Source: Onchidella celtica
Taxonomy: Eukaryota > Mollusca > Gastropoda > Systellommatophora > Onchidiidae
NCBI GenBank assembly: GCA_963931925.1
Contig: OZ007581.1
Location: forward strand, 16,858,450-16,922,449
DNA length: 64,000 nt
Direction: 5' to 3'
Part shown: positions 52,051 to 64,000 of the stretch, piece by piece
Layout: each line of letters starts with the position of its first letter
Position numbering within the stretch: the first letter of the stretch is position 1
Program-made: the position numbers and the translations under genes
Notes under the pieces: generated by a model
Told to the model about the DNA's origin: nothing
The model's database searches: none
What the model saw: only the letters and a program-made list of their open reading frames with translations

Positions 52051-55000
52051 AAAATAGGATAAGATAGAAATTTCTTTTTACTGATGTTTAAGGAAGGCTC
52101 CGTTTATCTTCATAAGTCTCAAACCTTTTCCGTCAGTCAATCAAGCTACAATAAAATACCCCCAAAAATCTGTGTGAATGATGTAAAGTGGCCATTATCA
52201 TGCCAACATGCCAACCCCAAACTCAAACTCAAACCCACCAGGGTGAAAAATTTGGTAAAAAGAAAAATTTTGTGTAGCAAAGCCTTGCATCAGAAATGAT
52301 ATAATAAAATTATTTCATACTTGTGGCTATGCTACATACAACTTTTTCATTTTACCATGTTTTATCTTTGCTTCAAGCCTGACTGCGACCCCATAGATTT
52401 TCTGTGGTGTATATATTTTGTCAAACCTGCAAGTCATGGGTAAAATCCGGTAGATAAAAAAACAACAGAATTTGACACTTTTTCACCCATAAGAAAAACA
52501 AGTAACAAATTTCTTGTTTTCTTCCATCATTCTTATGTGACAGTCACTCTGTTCACTGGGCCACCCATGGGTGGGCTTAGCTTTAGATAACGAGTGGCGG
52601 AAAGGGTGAAAACTGTCTGAACCTAATCGTAAACTCCTCCCTGAGTTGATTACAAACGTGGAAATGCAGTGGGGTTGTTATCTCATGCATCTTCATGAAC
52701 CACAGTGTACGGAGAGACCCGTTGATTTTTTTGTATTTGTTTAATTTCCTAAATCAACTGACATGAACAGAGGAAAGCTGTCCACAATCAAACATTGGGC
52801 AGTTTCTAAATTTTGACAAATTAGCCTAGAGAAAAACCAAACAGCATTGTTTATCACTGTTTCAACATCAGGCAAATACAGCTGTATTCTATTTGTCTTC
52901 AAATGAACAGCGAGCAAGCACTACTCCAGCACTGTTCTGTGCTGAACCAAATGTTTTAGATCCTATTGGAAACTTTTCAGTTGTCTATTAGCATGAGGAT
53001 TATAAACAATGATTCTGATAGTATTTCTGAGTAGAAAATGCCACCAGAATCTCTTAGAATCTCCATCAACATCACTGCATGAAGCATATCCCTCCCTCCT
53101 TTTTCTATATGTTATGAATATTTTACTTAACTTAAATATTAGAGGCAATAATAATTTCATAAACTAACTTTGTGCTTTGTTGATATGGCGAGTAGACATT
53201 TTGTATCAGAGTACACATAGCATTCATAGTATTGTAGTTTCCCTTCATTTTCTAATTGTCATACATTGTATTCAAGTTCAGTTAACACTTAAGTATCTTT
53301 TTTTAATGATTTGTTTCCTTTTGTGGCATTTAGAAAGTAGTTAATTTATGTTCTGTCCCACATGTGCTTTCAAAATGCTGGAGGGAACCAATGAAAGTGA
53401 AGCAGAAGGAAGCCCCAACCTAGTTACATAACAATTATGTTTTTCCAATAATTCTCATAAATTTATTTGCAAGTCAGATTTGTTAAAAAAATTACAACTC
53501 ATCACGTTTATGTAAAAAGAAACTTATGCTTTTGGTATGATCCGTGTTCTAGTCGATATGGGCTTATCAACTAGGCCCCAAGAAAGTGAGAACACAAATT
53601 TGTGGCCTTATCGTTGGTGGACAAGGGACCCAACCATGATATTGTTTGCTTTACAACTGGGACATGGGAAGAGAGGACCAAAATATCGTGGCCCAAACAC
53701 CGCGAGGGTTAAAGATATCAGGATCAAAACGATACTGGCACAAGAACCTGGAAGGATGACATTGTTGATATAAAACCTTTACCTTCTTATGGTCACGTGT
53801 AAAAAAGATCTCAGAAACAAAGTTGGGACTTTTCCTGTAGCGAAGTGCTGAAAGAACAAGACTTGAGATGCTGCAAATGCGTGGAATTCAGTGTCTACAC
53901 GAATCCTTTTTTTTTTTTTTTGTCTTTAAAGCAGTATCATTTGGGTGTGGTTGTACAGCTCACTTGTAGCTCTGAGGAAGTGCTTTTTAGAGCAGTGAGT
54001 TGCTGTTTTGTAATTGTTTTGTTTGAGCCTGTAGTAGTGCCGATATCATTTTGTCCTCTGTCCAAAGTTTTGTTGTTGTTTTTTTCCTAATCTGGAGGCG
54101 CCATATCTTCCATGTAGTATTTCTTTATGAGGCTTTCTGTTGCAAGAAATTCTTCCTTGCCAATAATCAAGCTCATTATCTCTGCCTTTTCAGGGAACCA
54201 GCTGCATATCACTATTGCATATTCCTATTCACCAGCTAATTCAGATTTTGGAGATACACTGGTTTAGCCTGTAAGTAGAGAATAGATCACCACTGGTATG
54301 CTATATTCTGAACAATATTAGACATTTGAAGTGTGACGTTTTCAATCAGCTGACCCATTTCCTGGAATCTGAACATTCTTCCCCTGAGAATGAAATTGAT
54401 TACATGTATTGAAGTTCCATGTGCTCATAACTTTTAGAGATACGACGTTTTTTTCTTTTTAGTAATACTTGCAGTGTGTTGTATGTAACTCATTTCCGCC
54501 TTCTAATGGGCAGATTTGTGGGCCACTCTGATCACTTTATTTGTCCCTCCTATAAAAGTTTCAAAATCAGAGCTGGGTGGATAGTGAAAACAGTAATGTT
54601 ATAATGAAAAAAGTGGACCTCGCTAGACCCACCTGCTTGGCTCTGCATTGTGACCTAGATCTGTCAAATGGCCATGTGACCCAGTCATTTCCCATACTTT
54701 CTTCATTACTAGACAAAATATCAGTCATTCTGTCAGTTATTTACATACATAAATGAAAGTTTAGCAAAATGGGCATATTACTGGTACTTGTATGTGGGCC
54801 CACTTCTGTCTCACAAGTGCTAATATCCCATGGAATATAACATAAGACTTACACCATACCTCATGAGTCTTTACAGACCCTCCTGACACTGCAATCATAT
54901 CATGTCTCCTTCAGACTCATAATTGAAGGGCTTAGTTCCACATCCTACCTAAGTCAGAAAGAAAAAGAAAGCTGAAAATGAGCACGAAGCATTCTTTTTG

Positions 55001-55160
55001 TGTGCTTTGATTCTGCAAGCCTCAGCTCTTTCAAGATGTCAGGCTTTTATAATTGTTAATAACAATCCTGGGTTAATGTGCTTTGCACAGAAGAAATTAT
55101 CTTGCTGATCTGTCCGTACAACTAAACAGCTTGTTTTAGAGTCCAGGTAGACTTACAGAC
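52051..55160 (+). other. 3' UTR and downstream of the Ig gene
   Basis: The 3' UTR length is unknown. AATAAA occurs at 52150 and 52303, either of which could be the polyadenylation signal. The rest is AT-rich without a convincing exon. F5 repeat arms occupy 52240-52432. Confidence 0.5.
52240..52432. repeat. Foldback-family F5, back-to-back arms
   Basis: A forward arm (GGTAAAAAGAAAAATTTTGT, GCAAAGCCTTGCATCAGAAA) is followed within 15 bp by the reversed arm (ATTTCATACTTGTGGCTATG, CTACATACAACTTTTTCATT, TTACCAT). The reversed arm ends in the conserved CCATAG-ATTTT-CTGTGG hairpin. Together they form a long imperfect hairpin. Confidence 0.6.
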
Positions 55161-55167
55161 CTGTAAA

Positions 55168-55226
55168 ATTTCCGACTATAATCAGATTTCCGACTATAGT
55201 CGGATAGTCGGATTTCCGACTATCTT
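55168..55226. repeat. Cluster of TTCCGACTAT repeats and their complement
   Basis: TTTCCGACTATA occurs three times directly, interleaved with ATAGTCGGA in inverted form, including the palindrome CCGACTATAGTCGG. Compact cruciform-capable cluster. Confidence 0.85.
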
Positions 55227-55659
55227 ACCACGTCCAATAAAAAAGTCGCCTTTTATGCTGAATATAAGTACTCACATGCCCATGTATTCTTGCTGCGCTG
55301 CTATGGTACCGAAAAAATTTCAGACTGTTTTGTCACCAGCCACTTACAGGTCTGGACTTGGGTATAATAAGGAACTAACCCCTTCAATTGTAATCCCTCT
55401 GTCTGTGTTTGGATATTCAGTATTCATATCGGTTTTAATAATCATTTGTCCAGCTGGAATCTCAGAATTTGATCAGTGATAGTTCCCCTTCCCACCTCAT
55501 ATCTCTGGCTGTGAAAGCAAGGATAGTGAAGTGTCAAAGACAGAGCTATCGGATTAAAAAAAAAATGTTTTGGTATTATCGTTATGATTGTGTTTCTTGA
55601 AGGAAAACGAAGTAGAGAAGATGGAAGGATTTTTATTTTGTAATATGCATCAAACACTC

Positions 55660-55715
55660 TATGAAAATGAATTGTATCTCACGGGATAATGAAGTGATTC
55701 TTATCTTTCATTTCT
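55660..55715 (+). repeat. LINE/SINE-like 3' end with TCTTAT tail, second copy
   Basis: GAAAATGAATTGTATCTCAC, GGGATAATGAAGTGATTC, then TTATCTTTC. Same family as 51658-51712. Confidence 0.6.
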
Positions 55716-55719
55716 TTTA

Positions 55720-58475
55720 TTTGTTTCACAATTCCCAAGTTTGTCATTGTGGCACTATAAAACTTGATCAGTTGATGTAATCATCTATCCATTGGCTGTA
55801 TATGTATTATATGTAGCATATATATATATAATATTTGCCAGTGTTGTGGATGAGGATAATGAATGTGCCAATATCCCTTCTGTGTTGTGGCTGGGTCGTA
55901 TTTACTGGTATGCTGAATTTTACACAGTTTATTGTAAATCATGCCAACTCCTTTTTAAAAATTTATTTTGTGTATATGTGTGAGAAATTCTGGCCGGAAC
56001 AAATTTTCGCTGAAACAAAATAACCAAGAACTCTGCTAACATCAGTATCAATCAGAGTTAAAAAATATGTCATTCATTTCTTGTTGCAAGCAAGTTTGAA
56101 TGAAAATTTGTTGCTGTAAGTTGTATAATGGGCAGATCAGGTGTGATGTAAATTGATTCTTCAGTGATTTGTACAGACCCTCAGAGTTAATTCAGAGGGT
56201 TTTCAAAATTTTGACGTGGCTCTACTGATTAAAAGGGACCAACATTTTCCAAAGGTATTTGGAGTAAGAGCGTATAGGTCGCTCTACTTATACCCGAGTT
56301 TCACTTACTCTTAAATGTTTTAATCATTTTGTTAGCAATAAATAGTTCATATTCACATGTTTGCTACATACCAGCTTTTGTCCAAGCACCATGAAATTTT
56401 ATTCCATGCATTGTTGTATCTTGTAAAGTTAACACTTTTTTTTTTCCTTTTAATTTCAAAATGTCATGAATATGTGTAAATTTGTGTCCGAGAATGTTTA
56501 GGGAATTTAATCTTTCAGCTACTGGACTGATTGATACTGACCAAGAGAGAAGTTCAGAATGAAGGAATACTAGAGAATCTGATGAATTTATTTCAGATTT
56601 ACATTTGAAACATTACAAGTAAGGATCTTAGGCATGTTTAATTAAAAAGTTCTCATTTTACAACAAAACATCATCCACTTCATGTATGCTCATATTGATT
56701 TTGGTGGTTGTGAGATATGTCAATCTTATCTTTGTTCATGGTGAGACTGCACTGCCATGCAAAGGCTGAGTGATGTAACTGACAACATGGCTTTTTTCTA
56801 CTTTATTGTCTCTGTGAACTTGTCTCACACATAATTCTTTTATGTCAAAGGCAGATAGAAGTATCTGCTACTGAAATAATAGTTTCTAGTGTGGCAAACA
56901 CATAAATAAAAGTATTTTACTGTAGGCTTGCTGTGCTACACAAGTTAAATGTGTTTTTCTCAGAACTGTGAAATGAGCACATACATCACTCTCCCTGTGC
57001 ATGGCAGCATATTCTCACAAAGTGAGGCACAAACAGTTTTTGAGTTATGAGCAGGATCCTTTTTATCACATCCAAGAATAACAAAAGTGACCAAAGCTTT
57101 GAAATGCTCTCGTGTAAATTTGCGAAAATTGTTGGCACATTAGTATGTGAGATGAACGCAGAAAAGATTCAAGCCTAAAGCTGGGTTTTCAAGTGTGCAG
57201 AAACAGCAAAAGAAGAGTCAGAAACTCTTCAAATGGTGAAATAGAATGTTCTCATGTGTATATGGAAATGCGATTGCGCACCCATGGTAATACTTTTTAC
57301 TAGTTGATGGATTTTTGCCATTACCTTTTCTGTTTCTTTGCACATGAAAACACAGCTAGATTCATTAAACCATGAAGTGGAGGTCCCACATGGAAATTTA
57401 GTGGCCATTCATTTACAATACACACTGACGCAGAAATAACAAGCTGAATGTTATAAATGTTTTACAGTAACAACAATAAAGGCCAGGTGGAGCATATCCT
57501 GCAAATGTTTTCATTGGGGATAGCAATAAGCATGCACCTTCACACAGTCACTCTATCCTGCTGTCCTCGCCTCTCCCTAGTTTTAAACCACTCTTCCGTT
57601 CACAGACGGATGTGTTGAATGTCAAAGTGGACACCAGTATTGTGTTCATAACATATGAAAATTCTCTCACAATTAAAGGGTCAATTATTTGCGCATTTTG
57701 CAGATTACTCAGATTACTCATCAATCGCACCTAATTGTATGTTCTTATCCACGAACACCTGCAATCATTTTTCACATCCTCATGCTAAATTTCAGAAAGA
57801 TCTATTTGTAGTTTTTGAGTTGATTCATTACAAAAGGGTTTTCTGTATGGATATATGTCATTCAAGGGATTTCATTGTCAGGATCTTTTTACCGTCCATT
57901 TGTTTGTGTGTTGGCCGAGACTTTGGAGTTATTGATGTACATGTTTTCCATGTGTTTCCACTGTCTTGCTTTCTGTGTGTATCAAGGATACATTCTTTTG
58001 TTGTTATTTGATGTTTGAATGTCAGAACAGGAACTCAAGTCTTATGTGTGAGAATCTTGCTTGTGTTGAACATAACACAGTCCTGCCAACCGTCATATAT
58101 CCTATGGCACTATCCTGTATTTAGGGTGTTACGGCATTTTATTTTTGTATGCTCCTTTCCGTAGCAGTTGTAACAAGCTGATAGCTGCAGTTTACTTTTT
58201 TATGCAAGTTGTCCCTTACTGACATGGTCATGAGTTGGCAGGTCTGAGATACGCAGTGATGCTGTGTTTAACACTAGCTGAGTGTTTACGTAATTCATAA
58301 TGTTACACTTGATGTCCTATGAGACTTGAAAGTAGGTATGACAGGTGCTTGTAATAAAGGGTAATTAACAGTATATGAAGAAAATTCTGTGAATATTCGA
58401 TTGTGGTTTTTATTTTCGTTTTGGCTATTCACTTTTTTGCAATTGTTAGGGGGACTGTAGTCGAAGCTCATATAA
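55720..58475. other. Stretch without recognisable gene
   Basis: AT-rich. Only an R4-related segment near 57674-57800 (CAATTATTTGCGCATTTTGC and AAATTTCAGAAAGAT) was noticed. No exon-like block with domain content was seen. Confidence 0.5.

Positions 58476-58479
<4 letters not shown>

Positions 58480-58506
<27 letters not shown>
58480..58506. repeat. (TA)n microsatellite
   Basis: Alternating TA tract following AATGATA. Confidence 0.9.
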
Positions 58507-58510
<4 letters not shown>

Positions 58511-58623
58511 CTGTAAAGTGATGCACATCGGAGACCAACAACATTTGGAAAGACAGAGGTGTACCTTTAGTTCTCAAACTGAAAATACTGAAAGTTTGAT
58601 ATGTCCAGTGTTAATATATATAT

Positions 58624-59036
58624 GGCTGGGTAAGAATGATTAAAAGAGCAAAAATTGATGCAGCAGAAATGTGGTTATACAGATGTCTTTTGAAAATTCA
58701 TTGGACTGACAGAAAAACAAATGAAAGCATTTTATCATATCAGTCAATCAAATGACAACTGCCCATTTTCATCAGCAAAAGAAGGCTTAAATATGTAGGA
58801 CATGCAATGAGAAATAAGAAAACCAATCTCATGAAAACCATACTGCAAGGAAAAACAGAATCAAAGAGAAAAAGAGGAAGACCATCAATCACATATGATA
58901 GCAACATCAAGGATGTCAGCAACTTATCAGTGCAAGAAATAAGTCAGAAAAGTGAAGATTGCAGCCAATGGAACACCTTTGGATCCTCACGTATGCAGGC
59001 AAACTTTGAAAGCGGGGATGCCCACAGATGAACAGA
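58624..59036 (+). mobile_element. RTE-like LINE 3' fragment
   Basis: The plus frame has one stop: AKIDAAEMWLYRCLLKIHWT, DRKTNESIL, then after a TGA RRLKYVGHAMRNKKTNLMKT, KRKRGRPSITY, and W near the end. MW-R-L-KI-WTD and KYVGHA-R...KR-RGRP are C-terminal LINE landmarks. 5'-truncated and decayed; a DNA transposon follows directly. Confidence 0.7.
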
Positions 59037-59042
59037 TGAAGA

Positions 59043-59545
59043 TTTATACCATAAAGTTTGGCCTATAAGCCACGGCTTTTCCCCCCAGCTTTAAACCCTG
59101 CGGCTTAACCAACGATGCAGCTTATTTGTGGAATTTTCTGATTCCAAGAGCATCACTCCCTTGTCTGTTCTTAACTCCATGTCAAGTGTTAACTGTTCAC
59201 TTTCATGCTCCATGTTAAAGTGTTATTTGTTCACGTTGTTATAATGTTAACTGCTCGCATTTCTACTGGTAAATCAAAGCTGCAGCAGGCGACAGTGCAA
59301 GCAATGGAGCAGCAGCGACCTTCACCATGCCTCAAGAGGAAAGCGAGTGTGACAATGAGGCTGAAGTTGATGACAGTGACAAAATGATGGAGGAAGCGCG
59401 ACTAGGACCGGTGCATACCTGTATTGTATATATCTGCTGCGGCTTATAAACCAGTGTGGCTTATTTGTGAAAAATGTTCAGATTTTAAAAAAAATTAGTG
59501 GATGCGGCGTGTATACAGGTACGCTCAATAGACTGAACTTTGGGG
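59043..59545. mobile_element. Nonautonomous DNA transposon with CGGCTTAT repeats
   Basis: Left end ACCATAAAGTTTGGCCTATA and right end (complement) AAAGTTCAGTCTATTGAGC form imperfect inverted repeats. GCGGCTTA/GTGGCTTA strings recur inside both ends. A CAG-rich internal stretch (59275-59390) has short frames but no domain. I know this wording from widespread nonautonomous DNA elements but cannot fix the superfamily. Confidence 0.55.
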
Positions 59546-59549
59546 GGAA

Positions 59550-60940
59550 TGGAAAATACTGAGATTTGGTAAGTTCATATAATATAGTTCGCTATGTAAA
59601 ATGCCCTGGTCCATAAACAACCGCCCTACTTCTTTTATTGATTTTTTAAAAATCTTTTAAATTCATCTTTAGGCAGTATCGATGCATTCATATATGATTT
59701 CTTCTGCTGTGAAAGGGGGTACAGTGTAATCATTTCTCATATGGTGAAAAAAGAGGAAAAAAAAAGATTGCGAGAAAGATTTTTATCAAGATGTTGGTCA
59801 TAGTGGACGGAAATTGAAATAAAAAAAGAATACATGTATATTACTGGAGATACAAAATGTCTGTCCGTTTTGTACTGCGGAATGGTTGAAAGCACTCTAG
59901 AAGCTTCTAGAATCTCCTCTTTTTCTCCTAGAAAGTTTTAAAGTTTCTGCCCAATTTGATTTCTACTCACCCGTGTTGAAAATACTTGCGATGTTTATCT
60001 TTTATATGGGATGTTTCAGTAATTTTGTTCCCACAAAATGAAGGGCATTGCAAGTGCTTGGCAGTACTAATGGTAACATCTGCTAGATCTAGCTCTGTAG
60101 ATAAATAGAATGGCCAATTTGCTGACTTGTTACTGCTTTTAGCCAGTTAAATAGACTGGCTGATTTTTCGCTGAAGTGCTGCCAGAGCCAGTGAAATGAG
60201 TTTTCCAGAAATATATAACTTTGTTGTGATTTCCAAACCAAGTATCAAATACCAAGTTTGCAAGATTTTAAAACCCACGGCAGGGAACAGTAACTTCTCC
60301 CTGGCAGTACTACGGTTTATGTGGTTTCATCATACCCCTCTGCATGTAAACCCCCCCCCCCCCCCCCCCTCTTAAAAACAGTCTCTTGCGCTGTTCATGC
60401 TATGGAAATTGAACACTCTGGAAAGGCAGTCAAATAAAAACCACAAAACCTGTTAACAAACACTGGGCGAGGGCAAAATGAGTAAAAAAAGAAAAATTAA
60501 AAAAATTAGATGCCTTCGTATGGATAATTATCATCAGCGGTATTATGATCTGGGTATCAGTTACAACCTGTATAAAAAATTTTAAGCCTGTAATGTTTGC
60601 AGTTTAGTCAGTAACTGGTGGCAAGCATTGGCAAGCCCTGAAATACATACATGATTAGAGTATGAACTTGCCTGCAGACGGTGCTCCGAGGTACCATGTT
60701 AACCCTTTTGTCTTCCCGCTGCAGTCAGTTTACCCAAGAAACTGTAAAATTGATAACCTCCAGAAGTTTATTTTGGGGCACAAGAATTTTGACTGATCTG
60801 TGTTACACAAGACATTGCTCACTTATAATCAGGACGATGAAAGAAACTTTTCCTTTTACATTTAACTGTGTATAATTTACACATACACACATTCATTCCA
60901 AGAACAAATTTGATGAAAGAATAAAGACATTCAGTTTCTG
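59550..60940. other. Stretch without recognisable gene
   Basis: AT-rich; contains a C-run of about 19 bases at 60351-60369 and no supported gene. Confidence 0.5.
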
Positions 60941-60944
60941 TGTC

Positions 60945-61625
60945 GAAATATGGCAAAGAGCAAAAGTTATATGTAGAAAGGCCTCGCGTAAAAAATAATA
61001 CAGAAACGATACAATAAACACAAAGGCAAAGGTGGGACAAATCAAGCTTTCGGACTTGACCTTCTTCAGGAAAAACAATGAAACAGGATAGAAACTTTAA
61101 CAAATAAAATGAATTGTAGAATGTTAACACTTTACCGCCGGGGGGTTTTTCACAGTTTTAACTTTTCTCAAACTACGTATAGTCTATGCTGTAAACGAAG
61201 CCGGAAATACTATTGATCAAAACAGTCAGAAATGGCCGAAAAATATAAAGGAAGTCACTCTAAAATAACAAAATAGAGAGGTACTCATGCTTCTTGCCGA
61301 TCGGTGTCAGCAGGTAGAAAGGGTAATGCTGGAAACGTCGCTCGTTGGTGACGCCGGGCAGCAAAGTGTTAAAGGCGGATGCTTGTCATCTGCGAGTGCA
61401 AGACTTGGATTCTCGGAACGCAGCCGGTTAAATTTTTTTCCTGAAGAGGTCAGTAGACAGAAAGCTTCATTTGTCTTCCATTTACATTTTATTGTGTCAT
61501 TTCTGTATTATTTCTTATGCGAGGCTTTGCTACATACAGCATTTTCTTTTTGCCTCATTTTGACTTTGCTTCTAGCTTTTGCTGCGACCCCACAGATTTT
61601 CTGTGGCTTTATATATAATGTATAA
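60945..61625. mobile_element. Foldback-type F5 element with separated arms
   Basis: The forward arm at about 60945-61015 (GGCAAAGAGCAAAAGTTATA, GGCCTCGCGTAAAAAATAAT) faces the reversed arm at about 61493-61625 (TATTATTTCTTATGCGAGGC, CCCCACAGATTTTCTGTGGC). Between them are about 480 bp, including a second inverted pair, CAAGCTTTCGGACTTGACC-TTCTTCAGG against CCTGAAGAGGTCAGT-GACAGAAAGCTT. No transposase. Confidence 0.55.
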
Positions 61626-61993
61626 TATTTTGTCAAGTTGTTTCCTTGTGCACAAAATTTACATGATGTAATCTGTGAACTTTAGTCTTTGTTTGACCAT
61701 GTTTATGTAATCAGAATGTGTTTTTATTCAGGATATGATTTCACAAACCTAATTTGACTATTTTGTCACTGTTTCATTATGCACGCATTACATAATTTAA
61801 ACTTCCTTATCTTAATATCATCTGTCCACCTTCCAAATAATTATTCAGTTTTCAATCAGCAACGTTTGTATTCAGTGCAAATCGGCATTTATATATTATT
61901 TTAGCTATCATTTAAAGCTATGCTGTGCATGATCTGCGTGAAGATTTTGCTTTGATTCATTGTCAAGCTAACAGCTCTATCATTTTTGTCACA

Positions 61994-62325
61994 CAGGGTT
62001 CCTGCCCCAATCCTAAAACCATTTCCAAGGAGATTTTTTTTTGAAATTCAAGGAAGTTATTCAAGCATATTTTTTTTTCACGTTGTGTGTAAAATTAACA
62101 GCACTGATCTGGTCTCTCACTGAGCCTGTACTATGTATGTGTCTGGTTACTGTTGAAAGATGAATTTTGACCTGATGCTTCAATGGAGGGTCCTCATGAG
62201 GCTGTTTTTCAAGATTTAAAATTTTTTTTTTTAATGCAAGTATTTTTCAGGGAGATTTCTCCCTTGGGCTAAATTTAAGAAGTTTTCAAAGACTCCTTGA
62301 ATTTGAGGAGGTTGCTGGAACCCTG
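61994..62325. mobile_element. hAT-type MITE
   Basis: Ends CAGGGTTCCTGCCCC and, complement, CAGGGTTCCAGCAACC. Flanking octamers TTGTCACA and TTGACATG share five of eight bases, consistent with a decayed 8-bp duplication. 332 bp; interior rich in AAATT-TCAAGGA-like inverted strings. Confidence 0.65.
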
Positions 62326-62949
62326 TTGACATGTGGATTCATCCTTTCCGTTCATTCTTCATTCTTAAACATTTTGTATTCCATGCTATTGAAAAATCAA
62401 GACATGTTGAGATATTTAGCCCGAGCCAAATAGTCATGCCTTTCATATTGTCCATTCCATGAAAATATGACTTCTTATCATTTGGAAGTTCAAAGGTTCG
62501 TTCCAGGCCATCCACAGAATTTTGACCTGAAGTGGACCACTGAGAAAATCAGTTCATCCTCTAATTTTTTTAAATTCTGGGTATTGTGTTATAAGATTTG
62601 CACTAGATGTAATATCTTTGACTGGAGAATGAAAAATTGTGTTGTACTGGCATAACTTGTTGCACATGCCTACCAACTGTATGAAGTCTATGCCACCACC
62701 TTGATTAAGTAATGTCAAAGATGCTGAATCTAAGATCTTTGTGAAATATTGTTTATTCTCAGATATGTATATATAAAGACAGGCCAAGCAGTTTTCAAAG
62801 CTGAATGAAAGTAGCCGAAGTGGCTGTATAAATGGTAGATTGAGATGCCTCTATCAGTATGCACAATGTTATGTTTCTCTCCCAGTGTTGTGAAGAGGAA
62901 ATAAAGTAGGAATTCGTGATTCTTAAAAAGTGATCTTAATGGTAACATG

Positions 62950-63129
62950 CAGAGCCGTCTTAACGCAAGGGCACTCTGGGCAGCTGCGCAGGGGCCCCAA
63001 TGGTGTAGGGGGCCATTCAAATTTTAGGGGGCATGCAAATTTACATTGGTTTTTTGACACGAGGAAGAAAATCCCGCACATTACAAAAGAATCTGCCCAG
63101 GGGCTTATAATTATGTTAAGGCAACCCTG
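62950..63129. mobile_element. hAT-type MITE with perfect 8-bp duplication
   Basis: 180 bp starting CAGAGCCGTCTTAAC and ending, complement, CAGGGTTGCCTTAAC. Flanked by identical GTAACATG at 62942-62949 and 63130-63137. An internal GGGGCCCC...GGGGGCC block is present. Noncoding. Confidence 0.85.
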
Positions 63130-63139
63130 GTAACATGTA

Positions 63140-64000
63140 ATCAGCTGTGGGTGTTTTCTCTCCAAAATTGATGAGATTTTGATCTTTCAATTGGTTTTTA
63201 AGTCTTAAAATTTGGACCTTGTAGACTGTAAAATGTAATTTTTATTTTTTTATTTTTTTCAGTTTTCGCAGGGTTCATAATTTTGTCATGTTTGTGGTGG
63301 TGTTGGATTTTGCCTGTCACACTTTGTATAAATTGTTGATTCAGCAAACATGAGAAAGCTCAGTTTGTCCAAATCTGATGCTCATATATAATGAAAACAA
63401 AAATGTTGTCAAATCATAAGCTGTGCCCTTTGACCTCAAGTATTCTTGGTGTTGTCTTACATAGAGAATGTTAAATATTACTTGTATCGTGATGCATGGC
63501 AAATCGTTGAAAAATAAGTAATGATAATAATGTTATCCCTGTTAGCAAATTGATGTATGAGCAACTTGATGTATTATAAACAAGAAACGTTTCACTTGGG
63601 TCGGTTCTTTTTATTACATCTTTCCAGAAAAAAATCTTAAGAATGTTGAGGAGGGGGAGAAGGGGGGTCCCAGGGGGTTATTTTTCTAGATCAAAGGTCA
63701 GTAAAGTGATTATCCAAGGGTTCAATGATGTCTTGGGGTCAAGGGGTAGGTCAGTAAAAAGTAAGTAAATTTTTAATGTTCTTTTTCAAATTCTTTAAAT
63801 ATTTTCATAAAAATTTCTTTAAATATTTGTTATCGAGAAGCAGTAATGAAGTAAAAGGGTGAAGGAATTATTATCTTGAAATTGAGAAGTTTATTATTGA
63901 TAACCTTTGTTCATTTATTTTACATGATGGGGGTCGATGAGGGATCAAGAATTCTAAAGGGGGGGGGGGGGGGGGAAGAGGGGGTCAATGATCTAAAAAA
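63140..64000. other. Stretch without recognisable gene; terminal G-run
   Basis: AT-rich with G-rich patches (GGAGGGGGAGAAGGGGGG near 63649) and a G-run at about 63959-63975 close to the window edge. No gene seen. Confidence 0.5.

Noticed and set aside
53537-53773. 78-codon frame downstream of the Ig gene
   Set aside because: No domain, no splice context and a composition like its surroundings.
59205-59387. Short frame in the CAG-rich interior of the 59-kb DNA element
   Set aside because: Sixty codons without any recognisable transposase motif.
1-64000. CRISPR arrays, bacterial operons or phage genes
   Set aside because: The spliced genes, SINEs and LINEs show eukaryotic nuclear DNA; the tandem arrays lack the repeat-spacer pattern.

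Overview
This is invertebrate-type nuclear DNA: AT-rich, with long introns, GT-AG splice sites and many transposons of animal families. RTE-, CR1- and PIF/Harbinger-type elements, tRNA-derived SINEs and recurring TCTAGATCTAGATC-like tracts suggest a mollusc, probably a gastropod. The taxon is inference only.

Layout. Bases 1-7.6k hold two same-strand (minus) copies of one endonuclease-reverse transcriptase LINE family; the left copy runs off the window and the right copy carries a single 5-bp frameshift. Bases 7.7-15.2k are repeat wreckage: 3' ends of other LINEs, GA/GATA tracts, a pogo-like element (10985-13002) split by a solo LTR (11326-12523), a perfect palindrome, a tRNA-like-core repeat and an inverted-repeat element. 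Bases 15201-19842 are an apparently intact PIF/Harbinger transposon whose transposase (+) and MADF protein (-) each have one exon lying inside the other's intron.

Bases 20314-52050 hold the one clear host gene. It has nine coding exons that join in frame into a 447-residue type I membrane protein: signal peptide, V-like Ig domain without the usual disulphide, C2-like Ig domain, transmembrane helix, tyrosine-containing tail and a C-terminal PDZ-ligand-like end. Its introns hold a CR1 LINE, a 1-kb TIR element and a 40/51-bp tandem array (intron 1), a 247-bp perfect duplication and a piggyBac inserted into a SINE (intron 2), a piggyBac-type MITE, a small Helitron and a second CR1 LINE (intron 3), a second copy of the MITE (intron 5), a 36-bp minisatellite (intron 6) and a hAT-type MITE (intron 7).

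Bases 52.05-64k have no recognisable gene, only the 3' UTR and flank, LINE 3' fragments, hAT-type MITEs and foldback-type repeats.

All assignments come from reading the sequence and translating it by eye; no database search or alignment program was run. Coordinates of exons, TIRs and target-site duplications were counted base by base; outer limits of old repeats are approximate.
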